A stretch of 64,000 nucleotides of DNA from Siphonodentalium dalli (GCA_032622095.1 CP136064.1:248963827-249027826); one strand, 5' to 3'. Shown: positions 1 through 13,600, counted from the first letter of the stretch. The notes: a model not told the origin generated them from the sequence alone. Made by a program: numbers and translations.

Positions 1-340
1 GCTCGTTAGCGCGATAATTTCAACAAACGTCATCCGATTCAACTAAAATTTGGTATATAAGTGTCTTCCAATAATATCCTGAACGAGTTCGAAAACCAGC
101 CTGGCCCAATAAAATTTGATAGAGTTATGGCCCTTAATTAGTCATTTTTCGTGAATTTTTAGCTCGTTAGCGCGATAACTTCAACAAACGTCCTCCGATT
201 TGTTTAAAATTTGGAATAGACATACTTGCCAAGAATATTTCGGACGAGTTCGAAAACCAGCCTGGCCCGATAAATTTTGATGGAGTTATGGCCCTTAATT
301 AGTCATTTTTCGATTTTACCTATTAATTAGTCTACCGATA
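1..340 (+). repeat. Two tandem copies of a 161-bp dispersed repeat
   Basis: GCTCGTTAGCGCGATAA starts at 1 and again at 162, each copy ending in GAGTTATGGCCCTTAATTAG. Related, more diverged copies with the GAGTTATGGCCC end occur at 13190-13510 and 17910-18040. Confidence 0.75.
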
Positions 341-533
341 CTGATGCACACCAATTGGCGGTAGCCACCGGCGGTAAGCCACCGAAAACGAGACACAGCA
401 TATCTGATGCCACCTCTTGTTAGTAATATAAATTGAATGCTATTTTCTTTCAGTGGGCAAAGCATCTGAGTGCTCACTTATCAGTTCTGGAGTCATTGAT
501 ATAGGTGCATAATGTCCTTATCGTTTAAATTAA

Positions 534-924
534 GGCACGATTGGCCTTTGCAGGGGTATTGCTGTTAAAATAGTCACACCTGTTAAAATAGCCATAAACA
601 GAAAGAACAGTAAAACATAGAAACATTTTGTTATTATGCCAATCTTAAATATCGCGTAAATAGTATGTTATTCTGTCTGTGTTAATATCAACTATAGTAC
701 ACTGTGTCATCTAAACAAATGCCAGATTCTGCAACTTTTTTGGCTTTTGTTTACATAACAAAGCATACAAACTTAACAATAACATACTATTTACGCGATA
801 TTTATGATTGGTATAAGAACAATGGGTCTGAATATATTCTAATATTCTTTCTGTTTATGGCGGTTTTAATGGATGTGACTATTTATTTTAACAGCAATAC
901 CCACCGCGAAGGACATCCATGCAT
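534..924 (+). mobile_element. TTAA-flanked miniature element (GGCAC ends)
   Basis: Flanked by TTAA at 530-533 and 925-928. Inner inverted repeats of about 30 bp surround GGGTATTGCTGTTAAAATAG and its inverse. Same family as 27028-28602 and 58249-58743. It contains only a spurious short frame. Confidence 0.6.
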
Positions 925-1057
925 TTAAAGATGTCACATCCGATTTGAAGCCTAATTAGTGAAAATTTCCTCAGCCCAATTTCAGGTTACCAGGCAAAAG
1001 AAAATTGAAAAATAATTGCAAATACCATGATTCGTAACGCACAGAAATTGCGAAAAT

Positions 1058-1425
1058 CTACCAAATCATCCATGAGTAATACATCAAAAAGATCACAAAA
1101 GCTCTATAATTGAGAACGCTCGTTATTATCTGCCGCATTTGGGCAACGTAAGCATTTGAGGCGATCATTGGAAATTTTGCTGGGCTGACAAATTTTTTAA
1201 AACATTGCTCAAACTTTGGAAAATCAATACCTGACCACCAAAACATCCTATTAATGTGCTCATGGGTAGGATCCAACTATTTTCTGATAAAGAAAATGTA
1301 CCAATTGTAGTTTTATGTTGTCGAATTGAATCGGACAGGGCATCTTTAAGTAGCAGAGACATTGTCCTATGTGATTTGAAATATATAGGTACATAACCAT
1401 TTGATGTATACAACAGTAATCTCAA
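1058..1425 (-). repeat. Dispersed repeat, also at 53560-53850 and 54210-54350
   Basis: Shares ATAATTGAGA, GGGCAACG and the TATTTTCTGAT.AAGAAAA blocks with two copies near 53.6-54.35 kb. No terminal structure or coding content was recognised. Confidence 0.6.
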
Positions 1426-1446
1426 TCACGATTTGTTGGTAATCAC

Positions 1447-1599
1447 CTGAGAGTTTTATCTTTTTCAGCATTCTTTTTGAATGATCGTTCTAGTTCATAC
1501 GAGAAATAGATTGTGTTTATCGTAAGTGGGTCATCTCTGGGAACTTCATCAGAGATTTTCACAGTTGATTGATTTCTACTAATTCCTTGTCTGAAGTAC
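1447..1599 (-). CDS. Putative exon of an unidentified minus-strand gene
   Basis: Minus-strand open segment of 153 nt with acceptor TTTGAATTTCAG and donor GTGATT. It reads YFRQGISRNQSTVKISDEVP, then RDDPLTINTIYFSYELERSF, then KKNAEKDKTL. Its first base completes the two-base remainder of the 1773-1904 segment. The sequence is charged and globular-looking with no transposase-like motif. It lies between two repeats (1058-1425 and 1951-5521). The product is not recognised. If real, the gene is transcribed divergently from NAGS. Confidence 0.4.
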
Positions 1600-1772
1600 C
1601 TGAAATTCAAATTATATCATTAGTTTGTTTTCTAAATAATATACTCTCACAGCAATTGACAGAATGTATAGTTAAACAATAAGTATGTTGAAGATTTTGG
1701 TCTAGAAACCACCTAAATATATCTCACACTTAAAAGCACAAGTAGATAAAGACACCACATGTCCCAGGTTAC

Positions 1773-1904
1773 AGCAACTTGGATTGTGGAGCATGCATCA
1801 GTTGTTTCCAATCATCCCCTTCAAGATATTCAACTTGGAGAAATAAATTATCTTTTTCAGCCCCACCCCATGAGTTGAAAACATTGTATACACTACTATA
1901 GCAT
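1773..1904 (-). CDS. Putative exon of an unidentified minus-strand gene
   Basis: On the minus strand a frame with coding-like composition runs from about 1904 to 1773 (VYNVFNSWGGAEKDNLFLQ, VEYLEGDDWKQLMHAPQSKL). The proposed donor CT|GTAACC is weak, and without splicing the frame stops at that GTAA. The acceptor (TTAAG) is also weak; a better CAG at 1922-1924 would bring in an in-frame TAG. Joining to 1599-1447 preserves the frame. No family was recognised. It could be a pseudogene fragment. Confidence 0.35.
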
Positions 1905-1950
1905 CTTAACTATAGTCCATTCTGAAAAAAATTCAAAATTGGTCTATTTA

Positions 1951-4900
1951 CTCTAGTAGCTGAGGGCGTTTTGTATGCACTTTTATGTCCAGAGCAAAAC
2001 TCTTCACGAATCCACTAATTGAAGGTACACAAACAATATTTGGTTGGTGACACATTTCCCATTGAGGGCGAAATGGGTCAAATGGCCATGCCCCTTTTTG
2101 AGCGAAGTACTACCACCCGCCGTGACTATATCTCCAGAACCGTTGGCCAAAGGGGGTCGTGTGGCCACTCAAAATGTGCGGAATGGCAACATTATGGGGG
2201 GTCAGTAATACATTTTCATATCCAAAAGTCAATGGTTTTTAAGATAATTGCCAAAAACAAAAACAAAATCCATTTTAAGGGCCCAATTTTGGGGTTCAGC
2301 ACTTTTATCTCAAAGCTGAGCCCCCAATTCGAATTTTATTGATCTATATCCATCGGTGCCACATATAGGTATAATTTCTGTACCATTATCGGATGGGATT
2401 GACCTCCAATGAGCTCTTGACTCTGAAAATCCACATTATGGGGGGTCAGTAATACATTTTCATATCCAAAAGTCAATGGTTTCTAAGATAATTGCCAAAA
2501 AACGATTTCAGCATGTTACGCACCACAAGTATACAATACCACCAATGCCACAGCATATGTATGACACTTTTTAAAGAACTATCCGAATTCTCTGATCGAC
2601 TTAAGAGCACAATTGACCACACACAATGGGATTAGCTGGAAATTGCTGCTGAGGATGTGTTGATCCCGACACACAACGTGAGCTCTTCATGACTGAACAT
2701 GCCTTGGAAACTGGTGTGCTTTACCAAAAATCAGGTAACAATTGTGCTCTAATCAACAGAAATGTACAGATTGAACAAAACAGGTTTTCAAAATTTGTTA
2801 TCAACATTTAACAGCTGATCTGATTTAAGTGACCAAGATATGAAACATGCTAAACACTTTTACTAAATGGAATGACCAGCTGTTTGCTTCATGCAGCAGC
2901 CACATGTTGCGATCCTAAAATGGGTATTGCACCTGGGCATAGTAAAAACATGTTGTAATCAGATGGGAGATGACCATATATACCAGTATATATTTCAGAA
3001 GTAATCAATTCTTACAAAAGGACAACTCATCTCACAAAAAGTTTTAGGAAATGATGGAATGATCACTATTCAATCAATAGTAGAATGAGCCTTTGTCAGT
3101 CCCACATTAGTTTTGATTGGCCATGATAGTTGCATCACTTGCAGGTTGGAGAAGATGAGGGTCTATAATTTCACTAACATAATTCTTCATAATAGCTAAT
3201 AGCCCTCATAACTTACCATTTTAAAGATATTTTCATTTTCAATACCACCTCAGGTTAAGTGGTCCTGATAATTTTATATTATGCTGATGGGTACTGCTGG
3301 ATTGATATGTTTGTAGGTCAAAGCAATTCTGTCAAGTACCATCATTTTACCTAAAGTTGGTTATTTTTGCATTGTTTGGCTAACCCGAGCAATTTGTGCA
3401 AAAGTCAGTGCCTGTATGCAACATTCAAGAACATATATACTTCAAAATTGTATTGTGTACGCTGATGTTTGGTAAACAACAGGAATAGTCATCTCAATTA
3501 TGGCCAGTTTGTAAAAACCAGCACCCATTATTAAAATATTTCACAATATACATGTTTTTTAATGTTTTCTACACATTGTGGCTTATCCTCGATTCGTTCA
3601 GATCTCTTTGCTCTACCTGAATATCATACCAAATGTATTAGCATCACCACTAAACTTGGGATGAATACTGCCAAATGAATATATTGTGATAAGGGCAGTG
3701 GAAAAATAATGGTTGAGTCTTTTCTAAATATAATTCTAGTAAAACCTACACAATACGGTCTTGGTCTGATAAGACTCAGAGTCATGTTTATTTAGGAGTA
3801 TAGACATGAAGTCCACCAGTTTCATGAAAATTAAATGGGCTCTGCACTAGTAACATCTGGACTCCTGGGACCCATTAATATTGACAAATGCAACACAAAT
3901 GAAAAATACATAGTAACTTTCCTCAAACATAGATTATAACCTGACAATCATTGTGTTTGAATCAGTGTACATATGTATATGTAGGCATGGCCATAGCATG
4001 TTTTTGAAATACTGCAGAATGCAGACCATAAATTTCACTACAATATACATGTAGTTACTGCATGTACATCACACACATAAGGCGACTGACACACATAAAC
4101 GTACCTGCAGGGTTCACAATATTTGACATGTAAAGTATATATATATCTCATGTGCCTATAACATCAAACCAAACGGTTTACAGTACTTTTACTGACATTT
4201 TTGGAGTGGCACATATACATACATAAAAAATAAAAGTCAATTTAAAGGTACGAAATGAAAAATAAATTTGTGCAACTATAATGGAGATATATATTGCATT
4301 ACAACATCCACAAATCTACAAAATCTACAACATCCACAAATCTACAAAATCTACAAAAACATCTGACTATCATAGACATTGGTAATGTGATCATTTTTCC
4401 TTGATAAGTTGAAACATGAGGGAGGATTGCATAGCATGGCTACATGCAGAATGTAGATTTGTATGTATTTATATCTGCATATCAACTGATGCTTGTATTT
4501 TTCTTCTAACTCACTCCAGGCTAGCCATTATTTGTTCTAGAATAATGTACATGTTAGGGAAATTGTAGAACCTTTATACAAAATGGTGATGCAGCCAATC
4601 AAAATTGATGTGGGACTGATAAAGACACAACCTGCTCGACTACTGAATCATACTGATTGATCAAATTGTAGTAACTCAACATTTACTAAACCTACTTGTG
4701 GGCTGAGTATAATTCAATTCAACATTAGAATACCATAAAAACACCCTGTTCTCCCATAAGTTTAAAGAAAATAACACATTGAACTCATTTACAAGTATAT
4801 TGCTAATGTGATATATGTCATTCCATTTATAACCATTTTGGCAGCCATCTCACATCAAAGGCCATGGAATCTAGATAACAAAAGATGAACTACATTCAAA

Positions 4901-5521
4901 TTATTTCACCAGGTAACCTTTTTGTAGGAGTTTTAGGTTACTGATCAAATACCGTATAATTGATGATTTCCTCAACATCTTTGTTATTGGGAAAATGTCT
5001 GTTTTTCATTCTACGACCAATATATTCCATCCAAAAACCTTATTTTCAGGGTCAAGAGCTCCTTGGAGGTCAATCTCATCCAATAATGGTACAGAAATTA
5101 TAACTATATGTGGCACCGATGGATATAGATCAATAAAATTTGAATTGGGGGCTCAGCTTTGAGATAAAAGTGCTGAACCCCAAAATTGGGCCCTTAAAAA
5201 TGGATTGTTTTTGGTTTTTGGCAATTATCTTAAAAACCATTGACTTTTGGATATGAAAATGTATTACTGACCCCCCATAATGTGGCCATTCTGCACATTT
5301 TGAGTGGTCACACGACCCCCTATGTCCAACGGTTCTGGAGATATAGTCACGGCGGGTGGTAGTACTTCGCGCAAAAAGGGGCGTGGCAATTTGACCCATT
5401 TCGCCCTCAATGGGAAATGTGTCACCAACCAAATATTGTTCGTGTACCTTCAATTAGTGGATTCGTGAAGAGTTTTGCTCTGGACATAAAAGTGCATACA
5501 AAACGCCCTCAGCTACTAGAG
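1951..5521. mobile_element. 3.6-kb TA-flanked element with ~480-bp inverted ends
   Basis: Ends CTCTAGTAGCTGAGGGCG and its inverse, flanked by TA at 1949-1950 and 5522-5523. The inverted arms (1951 to about 2433, and about 5046 to 5521) are highly similar. A second copy of a ~70-bp arm segment follows the left arm at about 2432-2502. The ~2.5-kb interior is AT-rich with no recognisable transposase; one exon-like stretch (VDPDTQRELFMTEHALETG) near 2660-2735 is too short to call. The TA duplication fits a Tc1/mariner-type mechanism. Confidence 0.75.
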
Positions 5522-5992
5522 TATATGGAGTTTCACCATCATGATTGCTTTCAAAAGAATACAAAATGATATTGTTCTCATTTTCTGATCTAGAGTTACC
5601 CTTCTTGATTTATATGAGAATGTTTTTTTGTCCGACGTGCAGACATGGGTTATCAGATCTGAATTAAATTTGGTTTGGATGTGTGGCATCATGACAGCTT
5701 TCAAAAGAGTCCCCAATGATTTTGTTTGCATTTTTTTGCTGTTTTTTTTGCTGTTATGGCCCTCAGTTTGTCAATTTTTCACAACTTTTGTCCGTCTGCT
5801 CTTGTGCTGATGTTTTTTAAGCATTATTTGAATGACTGATCTTACGGAGGAAAGAATAGTAGAGGTCCTCATTATTTGCCTTAATACCTGCAACCTTTTG
5901 TTTTTTATTAGGGAGAAGTGGATTGTTTTCAGGAAGCAGTCACTAATTCTGCAGTTTATTTGATACTTCAACGTCACCTTTAATATTGTCAT

Positions 5993-6496
5993 CAGGGACC
6001 GAAATATACTTTTGCCAAATGAAAATATTTTTTGCAAAATTCTATTAGAATTTGCCAAATGTTATCCCTGATAGTATCATTTTCTGCAACCTTGATTGAG
6101 TTTTATGTTTCGACACACGGGGTTTAAGCGACGTTTGATGTCGATAGTAAATCAATTAGTTGATAATTATACTCCCATCTTTATTGTGGTGTATCATACA
6201 ACAATAAACCAATCATCGAACAATAAAATGGTAGGAGAGTTGCTTCATCAGAAGGGAGCATCACAAGAGGATTAGCTAAACACTCAATACTGGTAATCCA
6301 TCCACCCATCGATAATAATGTTACCAGATTAACTGCATCTTAATGGAGGTGTTAACTTTTCCGAAACCATATAAAACACCACTAATATAATTCTATTGTG
6401 ATAGTTTCCTAAAATGAATGGTATTGATTTTTTGCCAAATGTGAATTATTTTTGCCATTGGCAAATTTGGCAAGTGGCAGCGCAGCGCGAACCCTG
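5993..6496. mobile_element. 504-bp hAT-type miniature element
   Basis: Ends CAGGG...CCCTG with a perfect 8-bp target duplication ATTGTCAT (5985-5992 and 6497-6504). Repeated TTTGCCAAAT blocks lie near both ends. A second copy in the other orientation is at 46013-46611. Confidence 0.85.
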
Positions 6497-6684
6497 ATTG
6501 TCATCCAATAAGTATTATCCATATCTATTTAACCATTTATAATACTATTTAAATCAGAAAGTACACAATCCTTTTATGTACTGTTTCTTTTCTGTTCTAA
6601 CATGTGCATAGAAGAAAAGTCAATTCTCTGTAACAAACAATGATCGACAATTAACTTTTTTTCTGCCCAATTGGTTGCCCTTAA

Positions 6685-7066
6685 CCCTTTACCCAACAAA
6701 CCGGCCAAAACCGGCCAAATAAAGCTTCAACAGCCTAAAATATCTTCGGTCTGTCTCAATAGAACCATACAAATATGGATATCATTGGAACCGGCTCCTT
6801 GACCACATTGTGATAGTTACAGTTATGCCCTGTGCCAATGCATTCTCTTATATATGCGAGTCGACCATAGGTTGTCTCGCATATATAAGAGAATGCATTG
6901 GCCTAAAAAAATCTTTTTTTACCATTTTTTCCTTACATTCTTTAACAATTTTATAATTTTTAATGTTTTAAGCCAATGCATTCTCTTATATATGCGAGGC
7001 GACCTATGGTCGACTCGCATATATAAGAGAATGCATTGGCACAGGGCCCTTCTGTTGGGTAAAGGG
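6685..7066 (-). mobile_element. TTAA miniature element, ACCCAAC family
   Basis: TTAA|CCCTTTACCCAAC at the left and GTTGGGTAAAGGG|TTAA at the right, a piggyBac-like arrangement. It carries two copies of the ~68-bp CCAATGCATTCTCTTATATA hairpin. Opposite orientation to the copies at 38737, 39307 and 50338. Confidence 0.85.
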
Positions 7067-7538
7067 TTAATTGACTTTAAATCTCTAAAGTGATGTGAAA
7101 CACTCATGCAGGGTTATCAAATAGAAATGGACAATAATCTTGCTCCAAGTAGTTAATTTTACAAATATGATATCCAAATTGACAACACACGTCACACCGT
7201 CATTACTGTATCTTTATTAAATACAGTGACTCTCGATGGGAAAGTCATTTTCGTTAGTTTATCCATGATAGTTGGGTCCCGAATCGTGAAGTAAATATTT
7301 ACAATTGAGCGTAGTTCAGACAATATTTTCTATGGAGTGGTACTGTCGATTTGGTTAATATTTTCCGTGATGTGAGTAGAATGCTACATTCCTCCCGCTG
7401 TCGTAGTGCTTGAATACTGACTTATCAGTTTCTCGCTCCCCAGCAAGTGCATAATATGTCTTTAAATATGCCGACAATTTTTAGTGGGCCTTTTCGTGGA
7501 CCTTTTTGTCAATGACCTTGTTTAATTTTATTTTTCAG

Positions 7539-7686
7539 GCTTAAGGGTACAATTAGTTCTAATTGGAAAGATACTGTAGAATTTTCAGATAATTTCAAAA
7601 ACAGTCACCAGCTGCTACATGAGCCCGGTTATTATCCTGCGAGGAATGGTGAAGTCATCACGGACCTCAAACGATTCCTCAGTGAG
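7539..7686 (+). CDS. NAGS: NAGS exon, linker before the kinase-like domain
   Basis: The acceptor is a T-rich tract ending TTTTTCAG and the donor is GTGATT. One base completes a codon from an upstream exon, then 49 codons stay open and end ITDLKRFLSE, which aligns with the pre-kinase helix of vertebrate NAGS. An in-frame stop at 7513-7515 and no ATG show that it is not a first exon. A TTAA miniature element starts 14 nt after the donor. Confidence 0.85.
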
Positions 7687-10600
7687 GTGATTATTATTAA
7701 CCCTTCAATGACTGGAGCTTCCTGAAATTTTGCGATAACCCTGTGATAATGCATTCTCTTATATATGCGAGTCTCCCACATAAGAGATTGTATTGGCCTA
7801 ACAATATTTACCTTGACCTTGTAAGCCAATGCATTCTCATGTATATGCGAGGATCCCTATGGGAGACTCACATATATAAGAGAATGCACTGACACAGGAT
7901 CTTTAATGTTGCACCAGAGCATCTCCCGTCATGTAAGGGTTAACATTCTCTTCTCATTTCTCTAGGGCTTCATTATATGAACCAGCCTAGAGGTTTCAAA
8001 TTGGGATAAGTGACTTCTCCCTATTTGATTATTAGGGAGAAATGGACTATTATCAAGGAGAAGTCATAATGGCTCAAGTTCAATTTACGCCCCAACATCA
8101 CCATTCTATAATCCATAAAGTACAGTAATGCCCTAAATAATCGACTCCTTAATCACATCAGAATTATGGGTAACTTTTCAGGATTCAGTCGGAAATATGG
8201 CTTGTTGCCATTCATCGGAAAGCTCTTACTGACAGCTTTCAGATGAATGGCAACAAGCCATATTTCCGACTAAATCCTGAAAAATTAACCATAATTCTGC
8301 TGTGGTTAAGGAGTCGATTATTTAGGCCATTACCGTATTATGCAATACAATAGACCAGAATTAAAATGATTATAATGAGTAAGGACACCATTATAATAAG
8401 AAAACAAGGTTTAAATATACTGTTGGGACATATGCATATTGGTACATGAGAGAGAAGTCACTTCTCCCAAGGACAAAATTAGGGAGAAGTTACACAATTT
8501 AGGGAGTTATGAGTTATGAATTTTCGAAACAAAGTGTATTACAAAATAAAACAACTTATTTTGGGAAAAACCCCAATCACTTAAAATAGATTGCGACAGT
8601 GTAAAAATTACTTGGTTAAATTTTTTACTGTGCTCCGATAACTTTTATCCAAAAAAAAATCAAAAAAAATCATGTCTTCAGATGCTCGTATTTTGGGGAC
8701 AATTTCATAATTTGGGCAAAATTTTTACTGGCTCTAATTTGGGGGAATTTAAATGAATTCCCATACATATAATCTTTGTATGTTTTGTCATATGAATTTT
8801 GATTTATTGTAACATGCATACTCACTATAGATCAAACGTATTTTGGTAAATTTATTTCCATTAATATTAGGAGATATACAAAATTTCACCATTTGTTTTG
8901 AACAAAAAATCCATAAAAATTAGCTCGCCAATTGGCATCGTTTTCTTTACGCTGAGGAATTGAAAAATTACTTTTATTATAGCTAAACATATTTTTTTCT
9001 AGGTTGGATCTGATCCCAGAGAAGCTAGGTATTGGTTGAAGCAGTTCAAAGTTTCAGAGCATGTCCGTCCATTTGCATTAGTCCAGCTTGACCCTGATGT
9101 GTTCTCAGATGTCACACATGTGAGTGGCCCATTACATGACTATAGTATTAACATATACACATATTCAACATATACACATATTCTAAAAATAAGTGTCCCA
9201 TCGCACATGTGAGCGTTCTCAGATATCACAAAGGTGAGTGTTCTCAGATATCACACAGATGAGTGTTCTCAGACATCACACAGGAGGGCATTCTCAGACA
9301 AAATTAGGGAGAAGTGACACATTTTAGGGAGATGATATGTCCCAAGTTGCCCTCTAGGCTTGTCCCTGGTGACATCACACATGTGAGTGTTAGAATCACA
9401 GGTGAGTTTAGACATCACAGGTGAGATTTAGACATCACACAGGTTGTGTTATCAGACATCACACAGATCAGTCTTAGACATCACAGGTGAGTTTAGACAT
9501 CACACAGGTTGTGTTATCAGACATCACACGGATGAGTGTTAGACATCACACGGATGAGTGTTAGACATCACACAGTTGAGTCTTAGACATCACACAGGTG
9601 AGTGTTAGACATCAGACAGGTGAGTGTTAGACATCAGGCATGTGAGTGTTAGGTATCACACAGGTGAGTCTTAGGCATAACACAGGTGAGTGTTAGACAT
9701 CAGACAGGTGAGTGTTAGACATCACACAGGTGAGTGTTAGACATCAGACAGGTGAGTGTTAGACATCAGACAGGTGAGTGTTAGGTATCACACAGGTGAG
9801 TCTTAGGCATAACACAGGTGAGTGTTAGACATCAGACAGGTGAGTGTTAGACATCAGACAGGTGAGTGTTAGACATCACACAGGTGAGTCTTAGACATCA
9901 CACAGGTGGGGTTATCAGACATCACACAGGTGGGGTTATCAGACATCACACAGGTGGGGTTATCAGACAGCACACAGGTGGGGTTATCAGACATCACACA
10001 GGTGGGGTTATCAGACATCACACAAATGAGTGTTAGACATCACACAGGTGAGTGTTGGACATCAGGCATGTGAGTGTTAGGCATTGCCCAGGTGAGTGTG
10101 AGGCATCACACATGTGAGTGTTAGGCAGCACACAGGTGAGTGTTGGACATCACACAGGTGAGTGTTGGACATCACACAGGTAGGGTTATCAGACATCACA
10201 CAGGTGAGTGTTAGACATCACACATGTGAGTGTATGACATCACACAGTTGAGTGTTAGACATCACATAGATGAGTGTTAGACAGGTGGGGTTATCAGACA
10301 TCACACAGGTGAGTGTTAGACATCACACAGTTGAGTGTTGGACATCACACAGGTGAGTGTTAGGCATCACACAGGTGGGGTTATCAGACATCACACAGGT
10401 GAGTCTTAGACATCACACAGTTGAGTGTTGGACATCACACAGGTGAGTGTTAGGCATCACACAGTTGAGTGTTGGACATCACACAGGTGAGTGTTAGGCA
10501 TCACACAGGTGAGTGTTACACATCACACAGGTGAGTGTTAGGCATCACACAGGTGAGTGTTAGGCATCACACAGGTGAGTGTTAGACATCACACAGGTGA

Positions 10601-13600
10601 GTGTTAGACATCACACAGGTGAGTGTTAGGCATCACACAGGTGAGTGTTAGACATCACACAGGTGGGGTTATCAGACATCACACAGGTGAGTCTTAGACA
10701 TCACACAGTTGAGTGTTGGACATCACACAGGTGAGTGTTAGGCATCACACAGTTGAGTGTTGGACATCACACAGGTGAGTGTTAGGCATCACACAGGTGA
10801 GTGTTAGACATCACACAGGTGAGTGTTAGGCATCACACAGGTGAGTGTTAGGCATCACACAGGTGAGTGTTAGACATCACACAGGTGAGTGTTAGGCATC
10901 ACACAGGTGAGTGTTAGACATCACACAGGTGGGGTTATCAGACATCACACAGGTGAGTCTTAGACATCACACAGTTGAGTGTTGGACATCACACAGGTGA
11001 GTGTTAGGCATCACACAGGTGAGTGTTGGACATCACACAGGTGAGTCTTAGACATCACACTGTTGAGTGTTGGACATCACACAGGTGAGTGTTGGAAATC
11101 ACACAGGTGAGGATATCAGACATCTCACAGCTGAGTGTTAGACATCAGACAGGTGATTGTTACACACCACACAGGTGAGTCTTAGACATCACACAGTTGA
11201 GTGTTAGACATCACGCAGGTGAGTGTTAGACATCACACAGGTGAGTGTTGGACATCACACAGGTGAGTTTTGGACATCACACAGGTGAGTTTTAGACATC
11301 ACACATGTGAAACTTAGACATCACACAGGTGGGGTTATCATACATCACACAGGTGAGTGGTAGACATCACACAGGTTGTGTTATCAGACATCACACAGGT
11401 GAGCTTTAGACATCACGCATGTGGGGTTATCAGACATCACACAGGTGAGCTTTAGACATCACACAGGTGGGGTTATCAGACATCACACAGGTGGGGTTAT
11501 CAGACATCACACATGTGGGGTTATCAGACATTACAGGGATGAGTGTTAGACATCACACAGGTGAGTGTTAGACATCACACAGCTGAGTGTTAGACATCAC
11601 ACAGGTGAGTCCTAGACATCACACAGGTGAGTCCTAGACATCACACAGGTGAGTGATAGACATTACACAGGTGGGGTTATCAGACATCACACAGGTGAGT
11701 GATAGACATCACTCAGGTGGGGTTATCAGACATCACACAGGTGGGGTTATCAGACATCACACATATGAGTGTTAGACATCACACAGGTGGGGTTATCATA
11801 CATCACACAGGTGGGGTTATCAGACATCACACAGTTGAGTGTTAGACATCACGCAGGTGGGGTTATCAGACATCACACGGATGAGTGTTATGCATCACAC
11901 AGGTGAGTGTTGAACATCACACAGGTGAGACTTTGACATCACAAAGGTGAGTGTTAGACATCACACAGGTGAGTGATAGACATCACATAGATGAGTCTTA
12001 GACATCACACAGGTGGGGTTATCAGACATCACACAGGTGAGTGTTGGACATCACACAGGTGGGGTTATCAGACATCACACAGGTGGGGTTATCAAACATC
12101 ACACATGTGAGACTAGGCATCACACAGGTGGGGTTATCAGACATCACACAGGTGGGGTTATCAGACATCACACAGGTGGGGTTATCATACATCACACAGG
12201 TGGGGTTATCAGACACCACACATGTGAGTGTTAGGCATCACACAGGTGAGTGTTTGACATCACAGGTGAGTTTTAGACATCACGCAGGTGAGTATAAGGG
12301 TGCAGCTTGATCCCAAAGAGCTCTCAGACATCACACGGGTGATTATAAGCAAACTAGAAACATGAGACAAATTTAATCCCATATGTTCTCGTGTTAAATT
12401 ATATATATCTTTTTTTACATTGATGCTATGATCCAGTGAAATTATGTAATTATTTATTGTTATTCTTTACTCTTACTTCAGTTTATGCAGTACTATTTTC
12501 TTCGCACTCACTGACAATGTCCTCGGTTATGTTCGTCAAAGTTAAACAGAATTCTGATTACATAAGACTGATAATAGTGGCATGATACAGTTGTGTGAAT
12601 GACTTCTCATTACTGCACTCATGTGAAATATTGCACAAGGTGATTTTAGATTTCATTTTTATGTGTATCCATACCATGTATGGTACACATAATGCCGACA
12701 TCTGTGGATCAACTGTCCATCCATCCTTCTAGCTGTACATCTCTCTGTCCATCTATCCATCCAAATGTCCAGACAGATACTATCTGATGCAATATTTCAA
12801 ATAATTTTTATCCGATCATGTTCATATTGTATGTGCATGCTTATGATGACACACCCCTTACCTGTATAGTTTTGGTTTCAATCGGTTGATCAGGTTTAGA
12901 AAATATTGACCCTTCCAATCCATTTTGTAAAGCATGCTATCTGATGCAAAAACTTTTTTCATCTGATCTTCATATTTCTCATCTGTGATCTTGTATAGAT
13001 TTGATATTGATTTATTAACCCTTTTACTTTTGAACCAGGTTTAATCATGTAATTAAATCATGTAGTCTCAAGCTGGGACTTTTAGCTCCTATGTATTGTA
13101 TTATTGAGGAACAGGTATTAAAAAATAAATATATTATCTGCCTTGTTTTTATATGCCTGTTTTAAAAAAGCGATGTATTATGTTATTGGACCGTCCATCC
13201 ATCCGTCTTTCCCCGTCCATTCTCATTTCCGGATGATAACTGAAAGGAATGGACGTAAATTTGGTATGTGGGTTTACTAGCACAAAATACAGGTCAATTT
13301 CGAATTTCAGATTCACCCGCTAATTTTTACAAGAGTTAAGGCCCTTTTTTATAGAATTTGCACTTAATTTTCATTTCCAGTTGATAACTTTAGTATGTCT
13401 GAATTGAATGGAATAAAATTTGGTATGTGAGTTTACTAGCCCAAAATATAGGTCAAGTTTGAATTTTGGTTCCGCTCGCCAATTTTCACCTGAGTTATGG
13501 CCCATTGTTGAAATTATCACTGGTGTATGCTCCTGTTCCATGTTGTAAAGTTCCCAGCGAGAACTTCAAAAAGTGACCTTGGTACCTGTTTGTACATGAA

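Noticed and set aside
2019-5453. Two matching 107-codon frames (2019-2342 plus, 5130-5453 minus)
   Set aside because: They are the same sequence in the two inverted arms of the 1951-5521 element. The interior has no gene, and no domain is recognised.
5771-6058. Minus-strand 95-codon frame that looks exon-like near 5820-5950
   Set aside because: It straddles the hAT insertion at 5993, and the inner part (TTATTAGGGAGAAGTGGA) belongs to the GGGAGAAGT dispersed repeat. No valid acceptor in the protein-like frame.
6854-7107. Recurring peptide ILLYMR...RIYKRMHW in many short frames (also at 23352, 35956, 38672, 39166)
   Set aside because: It is the translation of the shared DNA hairpin in several registers and strands, not a conserved protein.
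7380-7500. First exon of NAGS just upstream of 7539
   Set aside because: An ATG at 7381 reads only ten codons to a stop, and no transit-peptide-like frame with a donor in the needed phase was found. The 7400-7470 sequence is also partly shared with repeats at about 440-510 and 51760-51830.
12013-12310. Overlapping open frames on both strands through the minisatellite
   Set aside because: They arise where 24-bp units (a multiple of three) run together, so a repeat without stops stays open. No start context, splice support or conservation.
9120-12350. CRISPR-like array
   Set aside because: Units are directly adjacent 22/24-bp repeats with no unique spacers, in an intron of an animal gene.
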